A stretch of DNA of 64,000 bases from Kaiparowitsia implicata GSE-PSE-MK54-09C (GTDB lineage Bacteria > Cyanobacteriota > Cyanobacteriia > Elainellales > Elainellaceae): contig JAHHHI010000066.1 in the NCBI GenBank assembly GCA_019359435.1, positions 1 through 64,000 on the forward strand, in the 5' to 3' direction. A program made the translations under genes and the position numbers. Below the pieces are notes generated by a model that ran no database searches, was not told the DNA's origin, and worked only from the letters and a program-made list of their open reading frames with translations. The stretch's first letter is position 1. Each line of letters starts with the position of its first letter. Below, piece by piece: positions 35,936 through 42,825 of this stretch.

Positions 35936-36265
35936 CTATTGTGAAACTCCAACTTCGATTACTTCCCCTGGCGCAAGAGTACTCAGCACACTGCGAACAT
36001 CAGGGATCAGAGGCACTAAATCTGACAACCTATTACTGCGTGCTACAAGAACAACAACTGCCACCCCAGCTTGCTCTAAGTTCTACTGATACCGCAAATT
36101 TTGATCTGTGGTGAGTAGAATCGTGAAGCTCTCCTGATTCATGAGCCGCAACAATTCACCATTCTTTTTTCCTGACCATCCCCTCTCAACAACTGTGCGT
36201 ATCTCATAATCAGCCAGTTCTCGCTTCAGGGGACGTGGAGCACATTCATCAAGCAGGATTCGCAT
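35936..36265 (-). pseudogene. DUF5615 PIN-like toxin, interrupted by an in-frame stop
   Basis: The frame starts MRILLDECAPRPLKRELADYEIRTV, the N-terminus of DUF5615 proteins (PIN-like fold, with Asp-Glu in LLDEC and Asp in TTDQN). It meets TAG at 36083-36085, where the family has Gln (RYQ|Q|NL). The same frame then continues with typical family sequence, GVAVVVLVARSNRLSDLVPLIPDV and LAPGEVIEVG, to a stop at 35936, giving a full-length 109-codon gene apart from the amber codon. The toxin is probably inactive unless the codon is suppressed. It overlaps the DUF433 gene by 17 bases, as expected of a co-translated pair. Confidence 0.85.
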
Positions 36266-36473
36266 AGGCTGTCAGCATTTCTTTTGCTAACTCAAGAGCT
36301 GCGATCGCTTGCTCACGCCTAACACTCGGAAAATGATCCAAGAATTCATCGAGTGGATCACCCGCTTCGAGATAATCGAGTAACGTTTTCATTGGCACAC
36401 GAGTTCCAACGAAAACAGGGGTTCCTCCTAGAATGTCAGGGTCACTATGAATAACACGAGCTGTGGCTGTCAT
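36249..36473 (-). CDS. DUF433 family antitoxin-like protein
   Basis: The 74-residue protein has the DUF433 pattern: IHSDPDILGGTPVFVGTRVPMKTLLDYLEAGDPLDEFLDHFPSV, a small winged-helix-like fold. DUF433 genes commonly precede DUF5615 genes and are considered antitoxins of PIN-like toxins. Here it is intact while the toxin downstream has a nonsense codon. It starts at ATG 36473. Confidence 0.9.
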   Translation of the reverse strand: MTATARVIHSDPDILGGTPVFVGTRVPMKTLLDYLEAGDPLDEFLDHFPSVRREQAIAALELAKEMLTAYANPA

Positions 36474-36630
36474 ATCAGCTATCCATTAGCAGAGTTCTCT
36501 TCGATCTTAGCCTGCGCATCATGCTTAAATTCATTAAAAGTCGTCACCCCAGCACTAGGTTTTAGGATAGCTTTCAACCCAAGTTGCGAACAGATTCGCT
36601 TCCGGCTTTGTCACTACTGAAGATTAAGTG

Positions 36631-36716
36631 GCACAACGGCAAAACGCAGCGGCGGCAGATGATCTATGCCTCTCACCGATAATCTCTACTCCGCCCGCAC
36701 CAACGCAGTGTTGGGC
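36631..36716 (-). other. attC-like site D
   Basis: 86 bp with GCACAAC at one end and GTTGGGC (a perfect GTTRRRY box) at the other. The arms share AAC, GCGG, CGG and AG when folded, with an extra base in one arm. The site lies 25 bases downstream of the CopG/BrnA-like gene. Confidence 0.65.
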
Positions 36717-36741
36717 TGCTGACTGGGGCGTAGGCTTTAAG

Positions 36742-37026
36742 CTAGCGCTGAGTAGCCTCACCTAGCGCCTCCTGAAGTACTTCATCACTCACACCATGAC
36801 GTTTCAAACTGGCAATCAACGCAGAGACAGTATCCCCTTCTAATCGCTCAAGGTCAGCACGCAGCCCTTGGCCAATATAGGCACGTGCTAAGGGCTGATA
36901 CCCAGAAAAACCCAATAATGGAGCTAGACGCTTCAGATCCTCAATCACATCTTCTGGCATCCGAATAGTGATCGTTGTCATAGGCCGATCCCTATTTAAC
37001 CGTTGTTTCAAAGCATCAACCTTCAT
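36742..37026 (-). CDS. CopG/BrnA-like ribbon-helix-helix antitoxin
   Basis: The ribbon segment TTITIRMPEDVIEDLKRLAPLLGFSGYQPLARAYIGQGLR is a ribbon-helix-helix DNA-binding domain of the CopG type found with BrnT toxins. A C-terminal helical tail follows (SALIASLKRHGVSDEVLQEAL). ATG 37026 overlaps the BrnT stop by 11 bases, so translation is coupled; ATG 36981 (MTTITIRMPEDV) is the minimal start. The protein should neutralise the toxin and repress the pair. Confidence 0.88.
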   Translation of the reverse strand: MKVDALKQRLNRDRPMTTITIRMPEDVIEDLKRLAPLLGFSGYQPLARAYIGQGLRADLERLEGDTVSALIASLKRHGVSDEVLQEALGEATQR

Positions 37027-37312
37027 AGTATTCGCGCTCCTTGCGTGTCGCTTTGCGGGCCGAAATAATCCTAATGGTGTCGTTTTCACGCTCTATGTAG
37101 ACGGCATATAAAAGATTCCAGCGTCTGTCCAAACGAATGACCGCATCGCGCGCTTCATCATTACGACTCGCATCAACTACCACAAGAAACGGATCAAAGA
37201 AAGCCTCCGTAGCTTGATGAAAGGTTACTCCATCATGGTTTATGGGGTTAACCCTGGCTTTCTCGTCATTCCAAACGAAAGTGACGCCATTGAGCACGAA
37301 ATGTACGTCCAT
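37016..37312 (-). CDS. brnT: BrnT family ribonuclease toxin
   Basis: The 98-residue protein has the BrnT order: FVWNDEKARVNPINHDGVTFHQATEAFFDP, then RWNLLYAVYIERENDTIRIISARKATRKEREYY. The WNDEKAxxNxxKHGVSF-like start and the ISARKATxxERxxY end are the family marks; BrnT folds like RelE and cuts RNA. The Lys of the usual KHGV is Asn-His-Asp (INHDGV). Gene order toxin-antitoxin is that of brnTA. All visible features are intact. Confidence 0.9.
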   Translation of the reverse strand: MDVHFVLNGVTFVWNDEKARVNPINHDGVTFHQATEAFFDPFLVVVDASRNDEARDAVIRLDRRWNLLYAVYIERENDTIRIISARKATRKEREYYEG

Positions 37313-37421
37313 GCCCCATATTGTAGCCAGTGTGTATTTACATTGTCAATACACACTGGTGATACGTGCCTGGAGTCGACTCAACCCCTACTATCGGCCA
37401 CCTAGCAGATGCTCTTAAGCA

Positions 37422-37516
37422 GCCCAACGAACGACTGAGGTCATCGGCGGCAATAACAATAACTTCTGATACCCTGCCGACAATCTCGCTTCCGCCGCTG
37501 CAATGATTTGTTAGCC
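37422..37516 (-). other. attC-like site A
   Basis: 95 bp with GCCCAAC (a perfect RYYYAAC box) at 37422 and GTTAGCC at 37510. The inner arms CGGCGG and CCGCCG pair, with CTG/CAG-type contacts outside. The TAA stop of the DUF2442 gene lies inside the 37510 box. Confidence 0.7.
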
Positions 37517-37819
37517 CGTGGCTTGACGCTCATTTAGCCATTTTTGGAATGATTTCTGACTTTCTGCTGATGATTGCCCAAGGATTATGTTCTTGACACT
37601 AACATCTTCGTCAAGTTGATTCCAATGGATTCCGTCTCCACTACCAATTAGCCGCCAGCTATTTCTTTCTTCCACTGAACCATGCAAGAGGCGCGGATAC
37701 CATGCCAATGGAACAGAAATAGTGCGCACATCAGATAGATCGACAGACAAAGTATCATCTGTAATCTTGATGGTCTGTATCTTAGGTATTTCAAGTAGGT
37801 CAACCGTTAAAGAAGTCAT
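37511..37819 (-). CDS. DUF2442 family protein
   Basis: The 102 residues follow DUF2442: an N-terminal DDTLSVDLSDVRTISVPLAWYPRLLHGSVEERNSWRLIGSGDGIHWNQLDEDVSVKNIILG, the block IHWxxLDEDISVxxLLxG being diagnostic. DUF2442 genes usually follow DUF4160 genes and the pair is regarded as toxin-antitoxin-like. Here its start lies inside the 3' end of the DUF4160 gene (20-base overlap). The stop codon sits in the attC core box. Confidence 0.9.
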   Translation of the reverse strand: MTSLTVDLLEIPKIQTIKITDDTLSVDLSDVRTISVPLAWYPRLLHGSVEERNSWRLIGSGDGIHWNQLDEDVSVKNIILGQSSAESQKSFQKWLNERQATG

Positions 37820-38035
37820 TCCAACCCTCTATTAATTGCTCTTGGTGTTCCTCAACCAGCTTTTGGATACGATTTATCTCTGTGCGGTTAAACCCTTGTT
37901 ATTTTGAAGACGGACTAGGCTAAGCCAGAACTTAGCTTCGTCATTATCGCGTTCAACATGTACGTGGGGTGGCTCATCTCGATCGCCTGCATAGCAGAAA
38001 AAACGATATGGTCCAACACTTAGAAGAGTAGGCAT
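37800..38035 (-). pseudogene. DUF4160 family gene with a one-base frameshift
   Basis: From ATG 38035 the frame reads MPTLLSVGPYRFFCYAGDRDEPPHVHVERDNDEAKFWLSLVRLQNN, clearly DUF4160, then runs to a stop after KGLTAQR. In the next frame the expected family end continues at once: GFNRTEINRIQKLVEEHQEQLIEGWNDFFNG, stopping at 37800. The shift lies at the GGG run (37893-37895 on the plus strand), consistent with loss of one base. Without it the product would be about 78 residues, the normal size. It could also be a sequencing error or programmed frameshifting. Confidence 0.88.
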
Positions 38036-38227
38036 CTCAAATAATTGTAACAGGGGCTAAATCGGCGCTCATTATAAGACCCTGCTCAGATGGCTGATCC
38101 AGCGTGAAGTCTAGTGAAGTTTAGTATTGTAAAAAGGCCATCGCCCCCACTCACCCCATCTCCCCTCACTTATCTGTGCCACCCATCAACCACCTGAAGC
38201 TACCTTAGACTGGCCTGGAAAGAGGAG

Positions 38228-38314
38228 GGCTAACTATCCGGTTGAGCGGCTGCAAGTAACCTTTGCAACATCACCAAGATCTCCAAACAGTCCGCTCCAT
38301 CCGGGTTGTTAGGT
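38228..38314 (-). other. attC-like site B
   Basis: This is the best-formed site. GGCTAAC at one end and GTTAGGT (a perfect GTTRRRY box) at the other. The arms AACTATCCGGTTGAGCGGCTG and (complement) AACAACCCGGATGGAGCGGACTG share CCGG, GAGCGG and CTG with offset extra bases, as in integron attC hairpins. The TAA of the GNAT gene lies in the 38308 box. Confidence 0.75.
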
Positions 38315-38845
38315 TGCGCTATGACGTTGCAGATTTGCTGTGTCCATCCAGCCATACGCAATCTCGATCAGCTTAACCCCTCCTCTTTCAATCTCTTTTT
38401 CATACACTTTTTGCCCTCCAAGCGTTTCATAGAATCGACATGCAGGATTCTTTGCTAATACCCATACCAGCATGGAATGAATCCCCCTTTGACTCAGCCT
38501 CTGTGCGACTGCCCGAACTAACTCACGTCCGATCCCTTTTTGTTGATGGCTCTTGAGGACATAAATTGCAGTTAACTCGCCTTGATAAACTGAATCACCT
38601 GCGCGTTCTACTCCACCATTGGCAAAACCGACGATTTTACCTGATTCATCCTCTGCAACATAAGTAAAGTTGTCGTCTTTTGAGGTATTGTCCAGGATTT
38701 GGTGCCAACCGTTTTCTCGCTTCTCATAGGATAGAGTCGCCAAAAGTTCATCTGGGACGATCCCTCGATAAGTAGTTCGCCAAGTATCTACATGAACTCG
38801 TGCCATTACAGCTACATCATTATGGGTCGCTTCTCGCACAATCAT
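38309..38845 (-). CDS. GNAT family N-acetyltransferase
   Basis: The 178-residue protein has the GNAT fold: IREA-like start (MIVREATHNDVAVMARVHVDTWRTTYRGIVP), a central acceptor region, LTAIYVLKSHQQKGIGRELVRA as the acetyl-CoA pyrophosphate loop (Q-x-x-G-x-G) and FYETLGGQKVYEKEI at the end. The substrate is not visible. ATG 38845 has an AGGAG ribosome site 7 bases upstream. Acetyltransferases of this size are common integron cassette genes. Confidence 0.92.
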   Translation of the reverse strand: MIVREATHNDVAVMARVHVDTWRTTYRGIVPDELLATLSYEKRENGWHQILDNTSKDDNFTYVAEDESGKIVGFANGGVERAGDSVYQGELTAIYVLKSHQQKGIGRELVRAVAQRLSQRGIHSMLVWVLAKNPACRFYETLGGQKVYEKEIERGGVKLIEIAYGWMDTANLQRHSAT

Positions 38846-39027
38846 CAGCAACTCCTACCGATACCTCATCTCGCCCATTATGCAATTTCAACTTACATCT
38901 GAAGCAAGCTGTTCCACTTTACAATGGCTAGACAACTAGATTTCAAACCTTCGATACTCAGTCGATCGATTCTAAACTACTGCCCTCACTAATAACTTGA
39001 GCGACCTAACTATTAATAGACTGAAAT

Positions 39028-39066
39028 TTTCTGCCTAAGATCCCGTCATAGGTAGATAGGCAGAAA
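39028..39066. repeat. Inverted repeat upstream of the GNAT gene
   Basis: TTTCTGCCTA (39028-39037) pairs perfectly with TAGGCAGAAA (39057-39066) across 19 bases. It may end transcription of a minus-strand cassette gene upstream. Confidence 0.5.
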
Positions 39067-39095
39067 GATTCGGCATAACACTCCAGATTTATTAC

Positions 39096-39260
39096 TTATG
39101 CAGATTTTTTCTGTATAGTACGCCGATTAAGCCAAATAGCGAGAATCTTTCCGCCATGTTTAGGTTCCTCACGAAGGTGAACAATTGCACGATACAACCC
39201 CTGTCTTTTATGCAGCCACAGTATCAAGATGGGTGGGTTTTGCTGGAAGTGCGATCGCAC
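39096..39260 (-). CDS. Possible small basic protein, 54 residues
   Basis: A GTG-initiated frame encodes a basic peptide containing LHKRQGLYRAIVHLREEPKHGGKILAIWLNRRTIQKKSA. The composition is protein-like, and it occupies an otherwise empty gap in the cassette array, followed by the hairpin at 39028. There is no ATG, no good ribosome site and no recognised family; it may be a fragment. Confidence 0.3.
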   Translation of the reverse strand: MRSHFQQNPPILILWLHKRQGLYRAIVHLREEPKHGGKILAIWLNRRTIQKKSA

Positions 39261-39261
39261 T

Positions 39262-39295
39262 GAGTAACAGCAAAGCTCAGCGGCGGCTGATTACT
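39262..39295 (-). other. Possible half attC site E
   Basis: GAGTAACAGCAAAGCTCAGCGGCGGCTGATTAC resembles the left arms of sites D and G (AACGGCAAAACGCAGCGGCGGCAGATGAT), but no complementary right half is visible before the NucS-like gene. It is probably a truncated site. Confidence 0.35.
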
Positions 39296-39377
39296 ACTTG
39301 TATCAAGTCGAGCCTGGATAAAGCAGCCTGATACAGCAAAGTGCTAGACGTACTGAACCAAGACAGACTATTGAGTG

Positions 39378-40505
39378 CTAGATTTTCTCTAGCCAAGTTT
39401 CTAGTGCTAGGTTTATCAAGTCTTCTAAGGATAATGCCTCGCCTTCTCTACCAATTAAGGCAAGATATCTTTCTATGGACATTGCTAAGCCTGACTTATA
39501 GTGTGGATTCAGAGCTAAATACCTACGTCGCCCAACAAATCGCTCTCGATAGCTCTTGTCCGTAAAGTATTTTTCAGTAGAATTTCCCCAAGAATTAGAA
39601 GGCAGTAGTTTATTCAAAGGTCGGACTGATCCTGATTGCCATTCCTCAAAGCTCACCATTCTTCCGTTGCCTTTTGGAACATGACCTAATGCAGTTACTG
39701 CTGACCAGTTCGTCCAGATCCTCATCCTAGCAATAATTTTTCTCGCACAAGTACTACTAGATGTAACGTGTGGTAGCCACAAAAATAGAGCTATTGTCTT
39801 ACGACTCTTATCATATCTAATCTCAGCGCAGGTCTTAGTTTTGCTAAAGCCATACAACACACTACTGCCTATAAACAGCTCCTTAATTTGACTGTGAAAT
39901 CTGAGAATCTGTTCTCTTGAGTTCAAAACCGCTTTTCGTTCAACTTCATCAATATTGGCTAATAGGGTTAGCAGACGCCTTGGAGGTTCTGAAATTAACT
40001 GTTCTTGTAATTCCTTTTCATATGGGACAGTTATTGAAGCCACTTCGTTACTTTCTAAATCTTTGAGAATAAAGATAAGATGTCCAGACTCTACAGATAA
40101 ATCAAATTTCAAAAATTGAATATCCAATTGACTATATTTCCTGTCAATTAGATTATCCCTATGAAAAGCGGGGGAGATCACCAGTAGTTTGATAGGTTTA
40201 GAATAGTCAATAAAATCAGTGAATGGCTTCTCTTCTAGCAGAGCGCTATGATATCGAGACACTTGGTTAACTACGTACCGATCTTCTTTATTTTTAAGCT
40301 CTATAATGAGCAGCCTTTTATCAGGTTCTACAGCTAAGATGTCACAGAATTGACCACTGATGAGAAACTGCCTCTTTAATGGAGTAGCCCCAAGCATTTT
40401 ATCTAAACATAAATATAGGAAGTTTTCGAGGTTTACTTCCGATTGAAACTCCCACTTTGAACCCACCTTCTTAAGTTTAACTGCTTCAAATAGTGGGTAA
40501 GACAT
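39378..40505 (-). CDS. NucS/DUF91-like PD-(D/E)xK nuclease
   Basis: In this 375-residue protein, GQFCDILAVEPDKRLLIIELKNKEDRYVVNQVSRYHSALL near residue 50 holds the D-(x)n-E-x-K triad of a PD-(D/E)xK nuclease, as in NucS/EndoMS-type proteins. The C-terminal two-thirds is unlike the NucS clamp-binding protein, with a basic, aromatic region (ARKIIARMRIWTNWSAVTALG; RRRYLALNPHYKSG). No helicase or methylase neighbours it. The low GC and cassette position point to acquisition. The substrate and any defence role are inference. Confidence 0.72.
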   Translation of the reverse strand: MSYPLFEAVKLKKVGSKWEFQSEVNLENFLYLCLDKMLGATPLKRQFLISGQFCDILAVEPDKRLLIIELKNKEDRYVVNQVSRYHSALLEEKPFTDFIDYSKPIKLLVISPAFHRDNLIDRKYSQLDIQFLKFDLSVESGHLIFILKDLESNEVASITVPYEKELQEQLISEPPRRLLTLLANIDEVERKAVLNSREQILRFHSQIKELFIGSSVLYGFSKTKTCAEIRYDKSRKTIALFLWLPHVTSSSTCARKIIARMRIWTNWSAVTALGHVPKGNGRMVSFEEWQSGSVRPLNKLLPSNSWGNSTEKYFTDKSYRERFVGRRRYLALNPHYKSGLAMSIERYLALIGREGEALSLEDLINLALETWLEKI

Positions 40506-40587
40506 GGTTGAGAAGATGAAGTTGGATTTCCAGTAATATACAAATGTATTCAGCAGTAAACATCGATTATATCCGTTCCATAAGTAT

Positions 40588-40671
40588 GCCTAACGGTTAT
40601 GGTCAGCGGTTTCTGTAGTTTTTGCATACATCCCAAGCGGGTTCGATCAATCCGCTGCACTAGAATTATTG
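40588..40671 (-). other. attC-like site H
   Basis: 84 bp begin with GCCTAAC (perfect RYYYAAC); the far box is ATTATTG (degenerate). The inner arms TCAGCGG and CCGCTGCA pair. The site lies 28 bases downstream of the GIY-YIG gene. Confidence 0.5.
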
Positions 40672-40699
40672 GAATGCTGCAACTAGCATATACATCAAA

Positions 40700-41680
40700 C
40701 TAAAAACCCAACATTGGTACTGGCTCATCATTAATGGCATGTATTGTAGGATAATACTCTTGTAAGTGCAGGTATCTTGAGAGCAAAGTCTGTAGCTGAT
40801 AGTCAGTTAGGCAAAGGCTTTTTACCCCACTAACAGTACAGAATCGTGCGCCACACTCCAAGGGAAATAGCTTTTGACCAATTTCTGAGTTGCGAGCCAT
40901 TTCTAGCCTCTCTGCAAAGGGCATGGCTCTTACTTCTTGTCGCATCGCTTCGTACTCAGACATAGGAATTGAAGTCCATCCACCAAAGCGTTTCTCTTCC
41001 ATAACTTGATACATGCTAGGATTATGCATGATGCGTTCCTCAAGCCAAGGAATCAGCCGAATCTCGATTCCGTTACACCTTGTCCACCAATGAGCCCCAT
41101 CTCTGCGCCGAACAACTTCTGTCCATCTGAATAAGCTATTTGGCTTTCTGGTAATTGCTTGTAATGTCTTACGAAGAGTAGTAGTAGCAAACCGTACTTC
41201 GCTATAGGCCGCTAGGTAACCAAAGATAAGTGTTTTTAACTGCTGGTTATTAGCTGGGCACAGTCCAAAACCAATGACTCGTTCATTCAACTTTTTGAGT
41301 GATAATGTGAGCATCTGAAAGCTAGGAATAATCTTTCGCTCAGGAACCCTTGTTTGGTTTAAGACTGGGCAATAATGCTCAATATACTGACGCTCAAGCT
41401 TGTTAAGCTCACTTTGATTACAAGCAAGCCAAAACAGACGTACTTCACATCTTTCACTAACTGCCTCAAGTTGAGGGAATCGATGATGGTTTTGCCAACG
41501 GCTTCTTAAATTTGTTGCTAATCCAACATAGAAAACTTGATCACGAGCGATCGCAAAGTAGATTGCAGAGCACTCAGGTAATCTTTGCCTTTCTAATAAT
41601 TTCAGATTTGGTAACGTATTGAATTCTTGCAACACGGCTTTCGTTAATTCATTCTGACTGTCCCTATGATTCCCATCCAT
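40700..41680 (-). CDS. GIY-YIG nuclease domain protein
   Basis: The 326-residue protein has an N-terminal GIY-YIG domain (residues 36-115): AIYFAIARDQVFYVGLATNLRSRWQNHH, with the tyrosines and Arg, and LNKLERQYIEHYCPVLN with the metal-binding Glu. The remaining 200 residues are not recognised; they include a Trp-rich part (DGAHWWTRCNGIEIRLIPWLEE). GIY-YIG proteins include homing, repair and phage-defence nucleases. It is the most upstream cassette gene of the array in the sense of transcription. Confidence 0.82.
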   Translation of the reverse strand: MDGNHRDSQNELTKAVLQEFNTLPNLKLLERQRLPECSAIYFAIARDQVFYVGLATNLRSRWQNHHRFPQLEAVSERCEVRLFWLACNQSELNKLERQYIEHYCPVLNQTRVPERKIIPSFQMLTLSLKKLNERVIGFGLCPANNQQLKTLIFGYLAAYSEVRFATTTLRKTLQAITRKPNSLFRWTEVVRRRDGAHWWTRCNGIEIRLIPWLEERIMHNPSMYQVMEEKRFGGWTSIPMSEYEAMRQEVRAMPFAERLEMARNSEIGQKLFPLECGARFCTVSGVKSLCLTDYQLQTLLSRYLHLQEYYPTIHAINDEPVPMLGF

Positions 41681-41750
41681 ATAGTCATCTCAACATTTGG
41701 TATCTAACAGTTAACCTTTCAGCTACTGTCCCCACAGATAGAATAAAGCA

Positions 41751-41839
41751 GCCCAACAATCGATCTAAACCGCAACACCGGTTTGCAATTGCCGTGAGGC
41801 TAACGACAGGCGTTGTCGGTTCCAGTGAGCTTGTTATTT
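41751..41839 (-). other. attC-like site F (leading end of cassette array)
   Basis: GCCCAAC (perfect RYYYAAC) lies at 41751 and GTTATTT at 41833. AACCGCAACA pairs with TGTCGGTT, and AAACCG..CGGTTT forms an alternative inner hairpin. It is the last recognisable site before the array ends. Confidence 0.5.
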
Positions 41840-41946
41840 TGCCTGCTGATGGAATTCCCAAGCACCAACATAGAAAATCAGCACTGTAGAGTCAAAATAA
41901 CCTGTAATTGGAGGGGGAAATTTTGCCCAATGCGCTCATACAGAAG

Positions 41947-42059
41947 ATTAGGTGAAAATTTGACAGCCTAACACCTCTACCTCTGTGAGGGTAATTGGGT
42001 AGAAACACGTTAGCCTAATTACCCTATATAGAGAATTAGGTAGAAGAATTCAGGCTAAC
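41947..42059. repeat. Three imperfect iteron-like repeats
   Basis: ATTAGGTGAAA (41947), ATTGGGTAGAAA (41994) and ATTAGGTAGAAG (42035) are each followed 14 bases later by AGCCTAAC, AGCCTAAT and GGCTAAC. Each unit can thus fold as TTAGG/CCTAA. A longer pair, AGGGTAATT (41988) and AATTACCCT (42017), overlaps the middle unit. Confidence 0.6.
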
Positions 42060-42286
42060 CACTTCCTTGAATGAGTAAGCGCGGGGTGGCGTCACAAAAT
42101 GTAGAGGAGGACACTTGTTTTCTCTAGCAAGTTGGTTTATTCTTTGCGATACCGGAACTGGATTTCGGTGAACAACTAACGCGCGCTTGGGGTTTTGGGC
42201 GCTGATTAGGAGTGCTGGACACACTCACTAACCAGCTGACCTGACTCCTGGCTATAGCAGGAGCCAGGCTTTGATGATTATCAAGC

Positions 42287-42362
42287 GCCTTGCTAATGCT
42301 GACAAGTGGTTGGGTCAACCACGCCCTAGGCGCGTTTCCTCTACAACACGCATTAGCGAGGC
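42287..42362 (+). promoter_or_regulatory. Folded 5' leader that may sequester a ribosome site
   Basis: GCCTTGCTAATGC (42287-42299) pairs with GCATTAGCGAGGC (42350-42362), one G-T pair in 13. Inside, GTGGTTG pairs with CAACCAC. The right arm contains the GAGG that would serve the ATG at 42371. A further hairpin, CTCCTG/CAGGAG, lies just upstream (42245-42263). Confidence 0.5.
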
Positions 42363-42370
42363 AAATACTC

Positions 42371-42574
42371 ATGACATCTGACTTCAATCCTCTGCTGCCC
42401 ACGCAGCAGGACAACAGTCGTTTGCAGATTTGGATTGTGGGGTCGCGAGACCAGGTAATCCACGCGATGAATGAACTCTACGTTAAGAAAGTGGCGACCG
42501 ATCGGGTGCAGTTTACGCCGATTATTCCTGCGCCGTTTTCTGAGGGCAAGTTTATGTCGGTGCTGACGCGATAG
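42371..42574 (+). CDS. Small conserved hypothetical protein, 67 residues
   Basis: The protein reads MTSDFNPLLPTQQDNSRL, then LQIWIVGSRDQVIHAMNELYVKKVATDRVQFTPIIPAPF and GKFMSVLTR. The spaced hydrophobic pattern indicates a small alpha/beta fold. I recall closely similar short proteins in other cyanobacteria, without known function. The start at 42371 is chosen because GAGG lies 9 bases upstream and the extended frame from 42290 crosses the leader hairpin. The gene is flanked by large hairpins on both sides. Confidence 0.7.
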   Translation: MTSDFNPLLPTQQDNSRLQIWIVGSRDQVIHAMNELYVKKVATDRVQFTPIIPAPFSEGKFMSVLTR

Positions 42575-42586
42575 AGGCTGATCCTA

Positions 42587-42668
42587 TGAGAGAGGACGGC
42601 GGCTATAGCCCTTGGGGACGGGGGCGATCGCCCTCAAACACGGCCTAGAGTATCGCCGTTCTCTCTCA
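42587..42668 (+). terminator. Long compound hairpin after the 67-residue gene
   Basis: TGAGAGAGGACGGCG pairs with CGCCGTTCTCTCTCA (one G-T pair in 15). The 52-base interior contains two further palindromes, GGCTATAGCC and GGGCGATCGCCC. There is no T tract, so it may end or stabilise the transcript. Confidence 0.5.
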
Positions 42669-42825
42669 GCTCTCACAACCCAGGTGGGTCTTGTGGCAGT
42701 AAAAAATCACCCCGCCAGTCTTGACAGGGTAACTCGTGCGGCAGTGTCCCTAGTTTCGTGCAGAAGGCCGTCGAGAGCGATGCGAGCCGAGCCGACGGAT
42801 GTAACCGAGATCCCCCCGCCCCCCG

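Larger units (their letters stand above)
41681..42370. other. Gene-free region from the array's leading end to the 67-residue gene
   Basis: About 690 bases without a supportable gene. In order it contains attC-like site F, three iteron-like repeats and a long folded leader. No integrase gene is present, and minus-strand frames of 60-100 codons here have no family. Confidence 0.5.

Noticed and set aside
39004-39090. ACCTAAC box as another attC site upstream of the GNAT gene
   Set aside because: No matching GTTRRRY end or complementary arms; only the simple inverted repeat at 39028-39066 is supported.
40636-40662. AGCGGGTTCGATCAATCCGCT, looking like a tRNA T-arm
   Set aside because: No acceptor, D- or anticodon arm fits around it; it belongs to attC-like site H.
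42036-42414. Two overlapping minus-strand frames before the 67-residue gene
   Set aside because: They lie across the iterons and leader hairpin and show no protein-like conservation pattern.
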